Source: Coffea arabica
Lineage: Eukaryota; Streptophyta; Magnoliopsida; Gentianales; Rubiaceae
NCBI RefSeq assembly: GCF_036785885.1
Contig: NC_092312.1
Location: 11,612,001-11,676,000, forward strand
Direction: 5' to 3'
Length of the DNA stretch: 64,000 bases
This document shows, one piece after another, positions 1 through 12,036 of this stretch. The stretch's first letter is position 1; every line of letters begins with the position of its first letter. Made by a program: the position numbers and the translations under genes. The notes under the pieces are model-generated. The model was not told the DNA's origin. It ran no database searches and worked only from the letters and a program-made list of their open reading frames with translations.

Positions 1-829
1 CCCCTCATTGGATAATTTTTTTTATACACGAGGTCAGTTTAAGCATATATGGCATCTATTAATATCTGTTAGTTTTTAAAAAAAAAATATTACACCGTGT
101 TGCTACTTAATTGGACTGAGCGACGCAATTTTCTGGAGAATTAATTAGGATTAATGATTGCGAAAATGTTCGTTAAGATTAGAGGTGTCTTTAAATGCAA
201 TGGATGACGATTAATGGGTAATAGAAAAATTAGTAAACTACATTGAAAAGTCTAGTCAAGGGTTTAGTATTTACAATGTGGAGTAGTATAGACTAAGATG
301 GCAATTTGGATAACCGTTTTATTAGCCATAAATAAATAAAAAAAAGAAGTGGGATATTATTAGGAATCAAAATTGCTAACCTTTTTTTTTCTTTTTTTTC
401 TTGAGCTGTAAAATTGATTACAATTTAACTTTTCACGAGAATTAGGATTACAATTTTATGATTTGAATGAACAGCATCTTCTTTTGATGGATTGACGAAG
501 TAAATAAATCGAATGACGAATTTACATCGTTGGTCTAACTATTGTTATTAACACTGATTAAGTGGGATTCATGAGTTAATTTCTTTGACAAAACGAAAAT
601 TTAAATATAAAAAAAAAAAAAAAAACATGGCCTATGTAAATGCAAAGCGTCCTATTGCAAGTATAAAACAGCGTGGGAGGAAAATGTCTTTGGACTTTGT
701 CAGAGACCTGATGTGATGGTGACACCTATCCGGGTCAGCGTATCCTTTTTGTCGTTGACATTGAAAAGGCTTATCTTTACTAATTTCGTCCTTTCTTAGC
801 TGGAAACACGTAGATTAGAAGTGATCAAA

Positions 830-2090
830 TGGATTCATATCACCGATCCATCCATATAAATATGGATTGGATGATCCATATGAATTCAATGAATTTAAAT
901 GGATAACCATCTAAATTCAATTATGTTGATAAATTTATATGGATTATTCATGCCATCCATAGACATCTACTTAATTTAAAAAACAGAAAACATACATAAC
1001 TTCCTCATATGTCAGATTCATTTTGTGGTACCGTCTATTCCTTCCTTCATAATTTTTTCATGTGCCAAGTTGCCAATTAATTGCATTTTATTCGTTTCTA
1101 GATCCTAGATTTCTTCCATCCTTTTTAAAATTATATATTTAGTCTCTACTCTTGTTTATTTAATTAAACTCTCATGAAGTAAAGACTACAAACATTTACA
1201 TTCTTAAGTAAAGAAAAAGCAATAATGTATCAGACATTGTCAAAGTAAATTTTTTATTCTTTTATTTATAAAAAGGATTTTTCTAATGAACATTCCCGCA
1301 ACACTAGTTAAGATACATAAATGACACATTCTTTTTTTTTTTTTTAATAAGTGGAAGGTTTTGAATCAAAAACTTGATACTTACAATCCATCTCCTCTTA
1401 TCACCCAACCCAATTCTCAAAAAAAAAAACACCTAATTTACTAAGTAAATATAAGGTAGCTTGTATATCAATGGTAAACTAAGGAGTTTCATACATTTTT
1501 AGGTACTACATGCTCATGTGATTAAAATATTTTAATTGTCAAATAACATAAGATTTCTTATTAGAACTCTATTTTTATTCAAGGCATCCCTCTTGAACAG
1601 GAGCGCAAAAAATTGGAGACGTAAACTTTTTTCCACTGTAAAGCCGTATTCAATTCAACCAAAAGTTATAATAATATAACCAAGTTCTTAATTATTCGTT
1701 GCTTTACAAAATGATACTTAAAGTAATGATGAAAGGTTAAATTGACCTCAATAGTTAGATTTTCTTAGAACTAAACTAATTTGAAGTTGCTTTTATGAAG
1801 AACTAAAATAGAGTAGCAGTACAAGCATTTGTTATTACCAAAAGGTTTTTAGGTGATTCAAAGATAGAACTTTGGGGATCTGTATTTTTTTGGAAAAAAA
1901 AAACATGTGAATCTTAAATTTAGGACTTAAGAGAGTAAATGGATAAATGGATGGATCACGGTTTTACACTATCCATTTAAATGGCATCCATTTAGATCCA
2001 TGTATTAAATGATTTTAATTGGGTTGTATCAATTTTGATCCACTATCCATTTAACTAAAACCATTTATTAACAGTATATCCATTTTGCCA
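830..2090. repeat. ATGGAT/ATCCAT-rich inverted segments
   Basis: Two AT-rich blocks, about 830-960 and 1935-2090, are full of ATGGAT and its complement ATCCAT, with GATCAAATGGAT on the left and ATCCA/TTGATCC on the right. They look like inverted ends of one AT-rich element of about 1.2 kb. No clean terminal repeat or target duplication can be drawn, so this could be unrelated low-complexity sequence. Confidence 0.25.
1343..1425 (-). repeat. SINE-like fragment
   Basis: A poly-T run is followed by GGTTTTGAATCAAAAACTTG, ACTTACAATCCATCTCC and CACCCAACCC. The same order of words occurs at about 52828, 55742 and 55926, so this is one dispersed family. Read on the minus strand the block has a Pol III B-box-like word, which suggests a tRNA-derived SINE remnant. 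It is too short and diverged to assign further. Confidence 0.3.
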
Positions 2091-3044
2091 CTTCGTTGTA
2101 GATAACGTATGGATTTTGTGTAATCATGTGTTTGAATATCTCATAAATAAATATTTTTAATTATTTTTAATCTTTCCAACAACATTTTGTAAATAGATTC
2201 ACAAATTATAAAAAAAAATGCTACAGTGTGTAACAAACAATTTTTCAAACTAATAGGTATCCAAGCACCGTTGTTGATTGCAAGAAAGTCGATGGGTTGG
2301 TTTGATTTAAAGTTGCATGATGTAGTCGATTTATTCTTTTTAAGCCAAAAAAAAAAAGTTAGTTTCAATTCTAGTTACCATCATGAAACAGTACAGTAGG
2401 CGAAATTGATTGTAGAAAACAAATTTTAAGAAGTCCATCTTTACTTGTTGCTCTGTTATTGTATAGATCTATATTAGCATCCATATTAAATCATATAATT
2501 GAAATGTAGATAAGCTTTAAATGGTGATTTTGATTGTTCTTAATTAGTAGAGCACAAAGTATGCCTCTTTTTTCAGAACTTTATGTTTATTTTGCCAGGG
2601 AATAAAAATCACAAGAACTTGAGTATACTGTCTTGTATTCAACTCTTGCAAAAGTGGCCTGTTTTTTGATTAATATATTCCCTTTAGAAGATGGAGGAAA
2701 GTTATATTTGAAATTAGTGACAAGCAGCTGCCGCAATAGATATAGTCTAAACGGCCAAAGATATGAAGTGTTTACGCTGGTGGAGGATATAAGCAACTCA
2801 AAACTGTTGTTTCATATGTGCTCCTCCTTCTGTCTTGTTGTTAAGAATGACAATCATGTAAGTGATAGAATTAGATGATAAGGAATGGATCAGTCTTCAA
2901 TGCCATGGTGCACTTTTTGTATGGAATTGATGGACCTTTGCTCACAAGTGTAAAGTTTTAAATTATTGATATAACTCAAATATATAGTTTTGAGGGGAAA
3001 AAATTCCCCAAGGAAGGGGGAATTCAGTCCCGTTTCGCAAGTGA

Positions 3045-3232
3045 GTTCTTTTGGTATTTATTTAAAACTTTACTGTAGAAGTTTTTTAAAAAAATTTTCG
3101 AAGTGTGTTTTTTTTTTTTTTTGAAATATATAGTTTAAAATTTTTTTGGAGTAACTGTAGCTAAAGGTTATAAAAAACTTGTAGCATACAAACTTGGTAA
3201 AAAAATGTCTGCCAAACAAGGCCAAATTTGGC
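3045..3232. mobile_element. Degenerate foldback MITE
   Basis: The segment contains poly-A/T flanked words, ACTGTAG motifs on both sides of the centre, and ends in GCCAAACAAGGCC. This resembles the right end of the TTGTTTGGATTGC foldback family seen repeatedly in the window. The left end is poorly preserved, so the limits are approximate. Confidence 0.3.
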
Positions 3233-3264
3233 AGAGAAGACAAAACACGTCCAAGCCCAAATTG

Positions 3265-3404
3265 AGAACTGGGCCGAATTTGTTAGTAGCCATGGGATTT
3301 AACTAAATGCAGCAGGCCCATCAAGAGGCCCATTTAGTCACCCAATATTCCACACTGCAGTACTTAATTTTTTTCCCCATACTGCAGTATTAATCATAGG
3401 GTTT
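3265..3404 (+). promoter_or_regulatory. Site II / telo-box-like cluster without a visible gene
   Basis: Three TGGGCC elements (3270-3275, and on the other strand 3315-3320 and 3327-3332) are followed by TAGGGTTT at 3397-3404. In plants, site II (TGGGCY) plus a telo-box is a known promoter combination for ribosomal-protein, snoRNA and other growth-linked genes. No coding exon or box C/D RNA could be recognised just downstream, so the role is unproven. Confidence 0.3.
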
Positions 3405-3844
3405 CTGTTTCGTGCCTTTCTCAATTTGGGGATTTATTTTTATAGCATAACGCATCTCGTGTGAAAAGTAGTAACAATGTTCTGGACGCATGCATGCTTG
3501 TTGGGATCAGCGCTAACAGATTGCAATCATGACGATAGTCAGCTTGGAAAAGTTCTTGCCGTCTCCCATTTAGAACACTGGAGCCAGCCAGCCCCGCCTG
3601 AAGGAGTGCCGAACAGTACCAGCAAATGAGCAGAAAACAATGGGCAGCGAAGTTGGATGCCGAATTTGATGCAATCGGCAGAGGCATGCTCCAGTTCTAT
3701 ACTTATTTTACACCACAAATGATCGCACCCACCCAGTAAGCAAAGACTAATCCGAATTAGTCTCTACCTTTTATTCGATCTGGTTCAGAACTTTTTAAGA
3801 TATCATTAATTAGGATTCAGCTTTGACTCTTATTCGGTGATGAA

Positions 3845-3970
3845 GATTTGATCTAAAGCCTTTCAAGAAGGCGTCACGAGCAAGAATCGAACTTACAACC
3901 TTTGGTTAGTACTAACAACAATTCGCTTATCTAACTGTCCCAAACTCAAGTTGGACTCATAAGTGTTTTT
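3845..3970 (-). repeat. tRNA-derived SINE-like fragment
   Basis: On the minus strand the segment carries TTAGATAAGCGA, resembling a Pol III A box, and about 35 bases further AAGTTCGATTCTTGC, a good B box. Spacing fits a tRNA-like SINE head. A poly-T run and a repeated word ACTCATAAGTGTTT (about 3956-3969 and 3989-4002) lie beside it. A bona fide tRNA fold is not evident. Confidence 0.35.
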
Positions 3971-4480
3971 TTTTTTTTTGGTAATAAGACTCATAAGTGT
4001 TTAATCAAGCGTTTGAGAAGCGGTAGTCCACTCTGTTTTCTCTTCTCTTTCATACCGGAAAAAACAAAAATGGTCGTTGTCAGCGTACTAACGTGGTACG
4101 ACTGCCAACGCTTGTACGGAGCAGGGATAAGATAAGACCGTGTTTGTTTCAGATTTGACATCCTTGATTTAAAAGTTTTTTTTTTTCCGTCTTTTGTGAG
4201 AAAAATAGCATAAACAATCCCAATCCCAGAGATCCACAAGATCTGGCTGCCAAAATAATACACTATAATAATAAGCCATCACAATCCAAACGCGGATGAT
4301 GCGCGTGGGGTGAATCTGGAGAGCCGTCGGAGGCAAAAGCATCCGACCTTTTTCTGCCGGGATTACAACGCTGTCGTTTATTGCCGATTCACTTTCTTTC
4401 CTGTTTTCATGTGCAGCGCTCGAATTGGACTATATGTTTTGATAGCAAAATTTGTCGGTTTTTTTTGTTTTTTTTTGTTT

Positions 4481-4502
4481 GGGGGGGGGGGGGGGGGGGG
4501 TT
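4481..4502 (+). repeat. Poly-G run
   Basis: About 20 consecutive G residues follow a T-rich stretch. The exact length is likely unreliable in any assembly, and the run may be polymorphic. Confidence 0.9.
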
Positions 4503-4995
4503 GCATCATAAGCACTTTGTAGATCAATTTTTATTCTTTTTAAACATTATTGTTTTGCATTTATTAGTGATAATTTCATGATACGATGTACAAACTAATT
4601 TAATAAAAGTATAAATTAAAATAATTAATGCAAATACTAAAACAATAACATGCAAATATATTATAATTTCTTTAATTTGTTGGAAATTTATGCTCCAAAT
4701 TCAACCCTCACCTATCCAATTTCAAAATTTAACCATCTCGTGGCTTTAATTGTTCTCCGGTCCAAATTGTGATTGCCGCAAGATTTTGAAATCTAGACCG
4801 TTCGTTGACCCAAGAAAATGATTGGATCAAAGGTCATTGATTCAACGTTATTAGTCCGTAACATCATTCGTTACATCATAAATATTATTAATAAATATTA
4901 AACATCTAAAAAATATGCAAATATTTGCAAAAGCTTCAATAACAATGTTGAAAAGAGTCACTTCAATCCTCATTATAATCATTGTGGAAGGGGGG

Positions 4996-5017
4996 GAGAG
5001 AGAGAGAGAGAGAGAGA
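4996..5017 (+). repeat. (GA)n microsatellite
   Basis: Eleven GA dinucleotide units directly follow a short G run, then short GATA units. A simple sequence repeat with no associated gene visible. Confidence 0.9.
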
Positions 5018-5395
5018 TAGATAGAAGTAGGAATGAGGTAGTAATTACTATTACCTGACTAATTAGTAAGGTTTAATTTTGGAATATCATGGAACGAGTT
5101 TTATCCAAACTAGTCTTTGAGGCTCACCCAAACGGAAAACAGGCGAGTCGACGATTTTAATCCGGGCTAAATTTTAAGTCATTGGATTGCAGAGACACTG
5201 ACTGGATTCCTGAGAAGCACGACGTTACTGCGGCAGCATTCGTCAGCGCTGACGAAGTATAGCCCAACCGTGGCTTGTCCACGAGACAGAAGGTTTATTG
5301 CATCAAAGACGACGACAAAAGATTTCATTATTTCAAGGCAGACAGAAAAGCAAATCCAGTTAAAGCAATTTTTTTTTCCTATTCTTATAAAAGGG

Positions 5396-5400
<5 letters not shown>

Positions 5401-5426
<26 letters not shown>
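5401..5426 (+). repeat. (AC)n microsatellite
   Basis: Thirteen AC units are followed by a short GA tract. Simple sequence repeat. Confidence 0.9.
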
Positions 5427-6424
5427 TGTCACACAGAGAGAGAAAAGCAAGAATGTAAATTAATTAGCTTCCGATTATGGATAAAAGCTTTGCTTGAGCA
5501 GACAAAACAACATCTAGGTTGATTTGGGCTTTATTTCCCAAAAGAATCAATATCCTAATAAACTTTTCTTTTTTTTTTTTGGTTGGAATCTTCTAGATGC
5601 CACATTTGAAAACCAGCATTCGAATTTCGTTCTCGAGTCTTCTTGACCATTTTGCTAGCTACGTCTATGGTCCAGTACTGGACCACTGTGGAGAGAATTA
5701 GTTCCAATAAATCCAAAATATTGTGCACGGAACGCACCTCGAAAAGCCCAGAATGATAAAAAGCAAGGCTTGATGGTAAAACTAAGCCGCGGTAAAACTA
5801 AGCCGCGAGAGAAATAAAGCAACTGAAACTCCGAACTGTGGTTTTTCAAATTCTGAGCTTTTTATAGTAAAATTTTCATATTTCACGCCCATAACAAAGT
5901 CGGTCTATTTTGAGTAAATTCTTTGTATGATATTGAAGTTGAATTTTATCTATTGCCGAGTTTTTTGGCTCAAATATATGATTTTTACATGCTAATTGCC
6001 TTCAATGCTATGAAGGGTTTTATTTGTAAAAATTGTTTAAAAAATAGTATTTGCTTTTGTTGTCTCTCTCTACTATAGAAGTGACTATTGACTGTAATAT
6101 AAAATCTTATTAATTTTCATCTCCTCAATTTTAAGATAGTTCCAATTTAGTACTTTTTTTCTTGGTTCGTAAAATCTTCATTTTTGTATATAGCCTAAGA
6201 GCATTAAAGGCACTAAAATAACATCTCTCCTCAAATATGAATTTTTTAATATTACTTTTGGTTAGAAAGGTGACAAATGTTATCAAAATGTCAATTAGAG
6301 GGGTGCTAAGTGAGATTTGAAAATCTCAAGGGAGCTAAGTGATATTTCATAAAATATCAGGGAAGGTTTCTGAAATTATCCCAATTCATTTTGCAACTAA
6401 AAATCTCACGGTATCTCCCCTGAC

Positions 6425-6560
6425 TTCTTCCTTAGCTCAGCGCGTAAGACTATTTGAACTCCACGGCTTACAGGCTGGTTCCGATGGTTTTCCTCAAAAA
6501 GGGGAAAGCCGGCTCCTGCGAAATATCTCATTGACACTTGATAGGAAATGGATGTTTCTC
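6425..6560 (+). repeat. Possible tRNA-like SINE fragment
   Basis: CTTAGCTCAGCGCGTAAGAC near 6431 resembles a tRNA D-arm/A box, and GGTTCCGATGG about 45 bases later is a weak B-box match. No tRNA fold closes and no poly-A tail or target duplication is plain, so this is a tentative SINE remnant. Confidence 0.25.
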
Positions 6561-6593
6561 GTTTTACCTGGCTTCGTCAAGCCAAACATGTAG

Positions 6594-6740
6594 ACCTATT
6601 TGAATTGCTATTTTTTTTCAAGTTTTTACAGAAAAATATATTGTAATAATTTGATAGATATAAAATAAAATGATTAATAAATAATGTGTTCATGAAAAAT
6701 GTAAAATTCTACAGAAAAAAATGGTAATTCAAACAAGACA
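6594..6740. mobile_element. Foldback MITE, degenerate
   Basis: The left end reads CTATTTGAATTGCTATTTTT and the right end GGTAATTCAAACAAGACAAT, which are inverted relatives of each other. The AT-rich interior carries no coding capacity. It belongs to the same general GTTTGGATTGC foldback group as the copies at 23.5-24.3 kb. Confidence 0.4.
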
Positions 6741-7237
6741 ATTATCCATGTTGTGTTTCATATAATATGAGGATACGGAGGGAATTGAAGACAATAATAC
6801 ACTGAGAGAGTGGAAGTTCCATTAAATTTCTAATTTTGTTGTTAATCTCTTTATTTTATTGTCTCCACGTTTGTGTGAATCATTTAAAGTGAGAAACCAA
6901 TAATGGTCCAAATCATGATTAACCTTTCTCCAAATTCTCCGGGTCATGTTCTTTTATGTTTTTTTTTTCTCTCGCATGATAAAATTTAAAAAAAAAGGAA
7001 CGCTTTTTTTGGGATAAAAAGTAAATTTTATTAATGGATTGTTGAAAATCATTCAACACGATTTGATTTATATTAATGCCTTAATAATAGGTCAAATGTG
7101 CACTAAAAAATTACAGATTTGCAATTTAACAGATACAATACATCTAAAAAAATTATGGAAAGATTTGAAAAATACAAGAAATTTTACAATTTATCAAATG
7201 TAATAGACTTGAAAATTACAAACAAATCTGAAAAATA

Positions 7238-7241
<4 letters not shown>

Positions 7242-7268
<27 letters not shown>
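7242..7268 (+). repeat. (GA)n microsatellite
   Basis: About thirteen uninterrupted AG/GA units in an AT-rich context. Simple sequence repeat. Confidence 0.9.
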
Positions 7269-9331
7269 ACATTGTAAAGCATGATGTGATGAAATTGTTG
7301 AAGGCTAAAGTCACTGCCCGTTTTGATCGAGTCTCAGAGTTTACCCCGGCTAAACATTAATGGATACACATATTGAATGCCACTTGGGGAGAAAAAGAAA
7401 AAGGAAAAGAAGAAAAAGCAAATGGAGCATCGATGGATTGTGATGTATTGACAAACATTTTCTTTTATTTTTCGGTCAATTCCCAAAGCAGGTGGGAATT
7501 TGGATAATATTTATTACTCAAGCAGAAGATTCAAAGCACGAATATAACGTGCGTACAGAATTGAAACTTCCATGGCAGCAACACGGCCACGACGCCACTG
7601 TAGCAGAATTTGCTGAGATTTCTTATGCTCCGTCCGTCTAATGCCTGCTGTTATTTTCCCTTATGCAGAGCCGCCGATTAATCAGAGTCCTACGCAATTT
7701 CGGGCTGAGATAGCAGCGTCTGGGCATTATGTGAGGTGTCAAAAAGAGTACTTGGCCGTATGAAAGGACCAATTCCTTCCAAGACGATGGATGGATGGAT
7801 GTTGACGGGGTTCTTAATCTTAAGTCTTAACACCAACCTCTTCCTAGCAATCCACATGGGCTACTCCTGCCCAGGCGCCTGTCTCTACGGCTCAAATTAA
7901 TCACTTCAAATTGTGGATTTTCTACATCAACGTTTTCACAGATTACAGAACACGTTTAAGGGTTGATGTGATAAAATTTGGCAGTACCCGTTGCAACTTG
8001 CAACTGAGTTTTGCGAAGGCTGAGTTGTAGTACTAAGCTGTACAATTTTGTAGAATTGACGTGCGAACATCCTAGTTAATATGCAACATGAAAAAGTAGG
8101 TATCAGTTTTGTCAGTATTAATTAATACTTGCTATCAGTAGGATTTAAGTGCGGAACAAACAACTATTGACATATCAAGTATAAAATAATTTAATGATAA
8201 ACAAGTCACAGGTATGAAAGATAAACGACACACAATATTTAATTAACGGTGAAAAAGCTGTTCTTTATTATGAGAGAAAAATCCTATATAAAAATACAAT
8301 TTAAACCCAAACCCAACCCTTATATACCATCTCTCATCTCTCAAAAATTAAAATCCTCTCTCACCACTCATGTCGTCTCTTGTGTGTCCCTTATGTAGCA
8401 TGACAACCCACCTCACCTATTTATAGAGAACATTATCTGGTCAAAAAACCAAATAACAGTAGGAAACCAATTCTAATTTCTAGACTTGCATAGAATAGGA
8501 AATAATTTTAAATCCTAAACAAAATAAGAAATTTCTTAACTACTATTTCAAGTAACTAAAACCAATTAGGAAATTAGTTACTTACACACGAGATAAGAAA
8601 CATGCTTAAAAAAATTAACCTAACATGTTTATATATGCTAATTGTAACCTTGTTGTATGTCAGTTACATTTGCATCTGTTGATCAATGCTCTTGACTAGA
8701 ATCACAGGATACAAGCAAGCGTCTCCATCTTTAACAACTATTAGTAGTGTAGTTGTTTTGGTCCTTTTGGAGGATTTCATACAACCAATTCTAGAAATGG
8801 AAAATAATGCACAAAATGGACTTTGGAAAAGAAAGAAAAGAAAACGATAGCTATTAGTAGGGCACTTTTTTTGTACAAAAAAAAGTTTAGAAGACGAATA
8901 TTAATGGTTTGGTATAAAGTTAACAAAAAGAAAAAAAATTTATCACTACTATTTACTACTATAGCATAAGAAACTTTTGTGATGATGAATTGATGACAAT
9001 TACTACGCTCAGGACAAAGAAAAGAAAAATCTCAAAACGGATACGCACGCCACTGTTGAAACTTGAAAGTAGTAAAGTACCATCCTCCAACCAATAAATG
9101 AAAACGGACACAAAATCAAAATAAAAAAAAAATCCTTAGTATTTCTAACTTTGTAGGTCGCAAAAGAAAAAGATTTATTTGGGGGAGTCATAGACAGCTG
9201 GATTTTTTGTTTTTGGTAAAAATAGACATCTGAATAAATCTGGTGTTTTCCTAAAAAAAATTTTTTTTTTATGCTATTGACTTTTTTGGTTTTTAAATAG
9301 AATTATACACCATACCGGTAGAAAGGGCTCT

Positions 9332-9399
9332 GTTTTTTTTTTTTTTTTTTTTTTCCCTTTTTTTTTTTGGGGTGTTGGGGGTGGAGGGGGGGGGGGGGG
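9332..9399 (+). repeat. Poly-T / poly-G tract next to a core promoter
   Basis: A run of about 22 T, then CCC, about a dozen T, then G-rich sequence ending in about 13 G. It ends fewer than ten bases before the TATA-like word of the CBS-domain gene. It may affect nucleosome placement, but could be simple slippage sequence. Confidence 0.8.
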
Positions 9400-9407
9400 C
9401 GTGTGGT

Positions 9408-9417
9408 TATATAAATA
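9408..9417 (+). promoter_or_regulatory. TATA box of the CBS-domain gene
   Basis: TATATAAATA lies 236 bases before the ATG at 9644. This would place transcription start near 9440 and leave a pyrimidine-rich 5' UTR of about 200 bases (CCATCCCTCCATCC and similar), typical of plant leaders. The start site itself is inferred. Confidence 0.5.
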
Positions 9418-9643
9418 GCTGTCTCCAATACGTTTCACCTTGGTCGAGGCCAGAGCAGTATCCATCACCACTTAAATTTGTCCCTGACCACCTCTCCGTT
9501 TCGGCCTCCATATCCATCCCTCCATCCATCATAAATATTTATTCTAAAATATATATTCTTCCAGAATTCTCCTTTTCCAGTTCTAGGCACCCTCTTCTGT
9601 TTTCCTTAATTTCATTTCTCTCTTTGAAAATTTCCTTTCTTGT

Positions 9644-12036
9644 ATGGCAGTTAATTTCTTGAACAATCGAGAGGTATCAGACCTTTGCCTAGGAAAACCT
9701 CCTCTCAAGTGGGTCCCCATCGGCGCTACTGTTGCAGAGGCATTGTCGGCGTTGAAGAAATCGGGGGAGAGCCATGTGAGCGTCTGGTCCTGCTGCTCCG
9801 ACCACCATTCTTCTTCCAAGATCAAATCTTTTGACAATAATAACGCTGTTATTGTGGATTCTCCAGCTTGCAAGTGTGTGGGGAAGATTTGCATGGTGGA
9901 TGTCATTTGTTTTCTTTGTAAAGAAGAAAACTTGGCAGATCCTTTCAAGGCTTTAGAGGCTTCTATCTCTCAGATTTTGCTCAAAGCCCCTCCTCTGTCA
10001 GTCAGGCATTTGGAGCCAAATTCAAGGTTTACCAATGTTTTTTTTTTTTCAAATTTTGTCATCTGGGTTTTGTTTTTTCATGAAAAATATTGGTGGGAAA
10101 TTTTTGTTAAGATTTGTTTTCAACAATTAAGGGAGAAAGAAATCTAATACATGTTATCCACCCCCCCCCCCTCTTTTCTCTGAATCTGAGATTTTTTTTT
10201 TTAATTTCTTATTGCTGTTCTTTTCCTCCGTATGCTTTCTTCTGTGGTTGCGATGGAAATTTTGTTGTATGCTATGTTTGCTGGTATGAGCTGTGAGTTA
10301 AATTTTCATGTTGATTTTTTTGTTCTTTGAAATGTTAGAGATATTCATTACATGCTTTTGGGAAATTTGACGGGGTTAAAACAAATCATGTGATGCAAGG
10401 AAATTTATGTAGATGAAAGATAAAATTCAAAGAAGTTAGGTAACAGTATTTGAATGGGGTCGTTGCTCATCATTATTTTGTTTGATTTGGCAATTCCTTC
10501 GGTTTGGAATTTTACCTGTTGTAGGAGAATCTATCTAGTTTGTGGAAAAAAGACAATAAGACAAGGATAAGAAAAATGTACAGTGAAAAGGGTGCTCTGA
10601 ATTTAGGGGAAAGTTGTAGCATGAAGTGACAATAAAGGTCCGCTTCATCAGAAAAAAGGCAACTTTATTTATGTAAGTCAAGTAAACGGAGACGCATGTT
10701 GTCTTAGTCTCCTTTGCCGTCTTCTTTTTACACCAGGACAAATCAAATTTTGGGTTTTAGTTTTAAAAAACAAAAAAATGCGTAAGTTAAAGTTTTTTAT
10801 TTGGCTTTTGAAAAAAATTCTTTATAATTCGGTACACTTTCCTAATGATGTTTGACGCTGTCTTTATCTCGAAATTCTGTTCTGCAACTGCATGATTCTG
10901 TTACAATTCCTTTAATTTATTCTGGATGATTCAACTTCTGGACTAGTATTTGAATACTATGATTCTTCATGAACGAGTCCATTTTGGTTAGTTGTTGACA
11001 GTGGTTAAGAAAGAAAGGCAACTGAAGTTTCATTTTGTGTGAACTTTCTTTCTTTAATGATACTTCATATTGTCTTTTCTGACGATTTTGACTTGCAACT
11101 ACCTGATCCTATGCTTCTGGATTAGTATTTGAACAAATCCATTTTCCATAAATCTGTCGATTTTGGCTGGTAATTTTACTGATTGATTCCTTGACTTACA
11201 GCTTGTTGCAAGCATTGGATTACATACTTGATGGTACACAGAACCTGGTTATACCGATTGAAAGCTATGCAACCAGGAATTCAAGAAAGAAGTTCCTGGG
11301 TAAACCAGCTCCTTTCAGCAGCACACTCCACAATGGCCGTGAATACTGCTGGATAACACAGGAAGATGTAGTCCGCTTCATTCTCAACTCCATCGGAGTT
11401 TTCTCCCCAATCCCAACTTTCACAATTGAATCACTAAACATGATTGATCATGACATAATGACTGTTCACTATGATGAACCTGCCTCTTCTGCATTGGCCT
11501 TAATTTCTCGCTCGCTCGTGGAGCAGACTTCTGTTGCTGTCATCGATGAAAATAACAGATTGATAGGCGAAATATCACCCTCCACTCTTGCATTCTGTGA
11601 TGAAACTGTTGCTGCGGCAATTACAACCCTTTCAGCAGGTGATCTCTTGGCATACATTGATTGTTGTGGTCCTTCGGAGGAACTGGTCCAGCTAGTCAGA
11701 ACGAGGTTGGAAGGAAAAAATCTTGAGGCTATGTTGGATCTATTGGAGGAATATTCTCTCTCATCATCGTCGTCATCATCAGCATCTTCGAGCTGTTCTT
11801 CTGATGATGAGTCTGCACCAATCAAGTATGGCGGATCCGGTAGGTATTCACCTGCGAGGAGGTCAGAGGCAATTGTTTGCTATCCGTGGAGTTCACTTGT
11901 GGCTGTAATGATTCAAGCCCTTGCACACCGTGTGAGCTGTGTCTGGGTTGCGGAAGCAGACCACACCTTGGTTGGGATTGTTACGTTTGAAGGCATGCTT
12001 AAAGTTTTCCGGAGCATTGCCGGCGGCATTAAGTAG
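9644..12036 (+). CDS. CBSX5: CBS domain-containing protein, CBSX5-like
   Basis: Two exons, 9644-10026 and 11202-12036, joined in phase (AG|C, serine) to give 405 residues. The N-terminus (NNREVSDLCLGKPPLKWVPI) and the arrangement match the plant CBSX5 family: four divergent CBS motifs that sense adenosyl ligands or act as scaffolds. Recognisable pieces are the N-terminal CBS unit with the cysteine-rich CVGKICMVDVICFL, the central block after HLEPNSSLLQALDYILDG, and the C-terminal HTLVGIVTFEGMLKVFRSI. A serine run with a following acidic patch (SSSSSASSSCSSDDES, within about residues 311-336) separates the third and fourth CBS units and looks like a flexible, possibly phosphorylated linker. 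No signal or membrane segment is seen. The molecular role of CBSX5 is poorly defined in plants; family assignment is firm, function is not. The 1.2-kb intron starts with a T-rich run. Confidence 0.9.

Larger units (their letters stand above)
1..9400. other. Gene-poor AT-rich region
   Basis: I see no convincing protein gene here on either strand. Open frames are short, lack family resemblance and cannot be joined by plausible splice sites. The stretch holds poly-A/T runs, GA and AC microsatellites, a poly-G run, several foldback or SINE-like fragments and a promoter-like motif cluster near 3.3 kb, listed separately. The last few hundred bases are the likely promoter of the CBS-domain gene. Confidence 0.6.

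Noticed and set aside
3421-3687. 88-codon minus-strand frame near the site II cluster
   Set aside because: It has no recognisable domain and the wrong orientation for the promoter-like cluster.
3830-3930. Box C-like GTGATGAAG suggesting a snoRNA
   Set aside because: No box D or terminal stem could be found at a proper distance.
8100-8640. AT-rich stretch with TCTCTCATCTCTC and TATATACC words, considered as an old transposon end
   Set aside because: No terminal repeats, target duplication or coding remnant could be shown.
9583-9948. 121-codon minus-strand frame opposite CBSX5 exon 1
   Set aside because: It is a shadow of a recognised coding exon and has no family resemblance.
11469-11825. 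118-codon minus-strand frame with an acidic run
   Set aside because: It is the antisense of the serine/CBS region of CBSX5; the acidic run is the complement of the serine codons.
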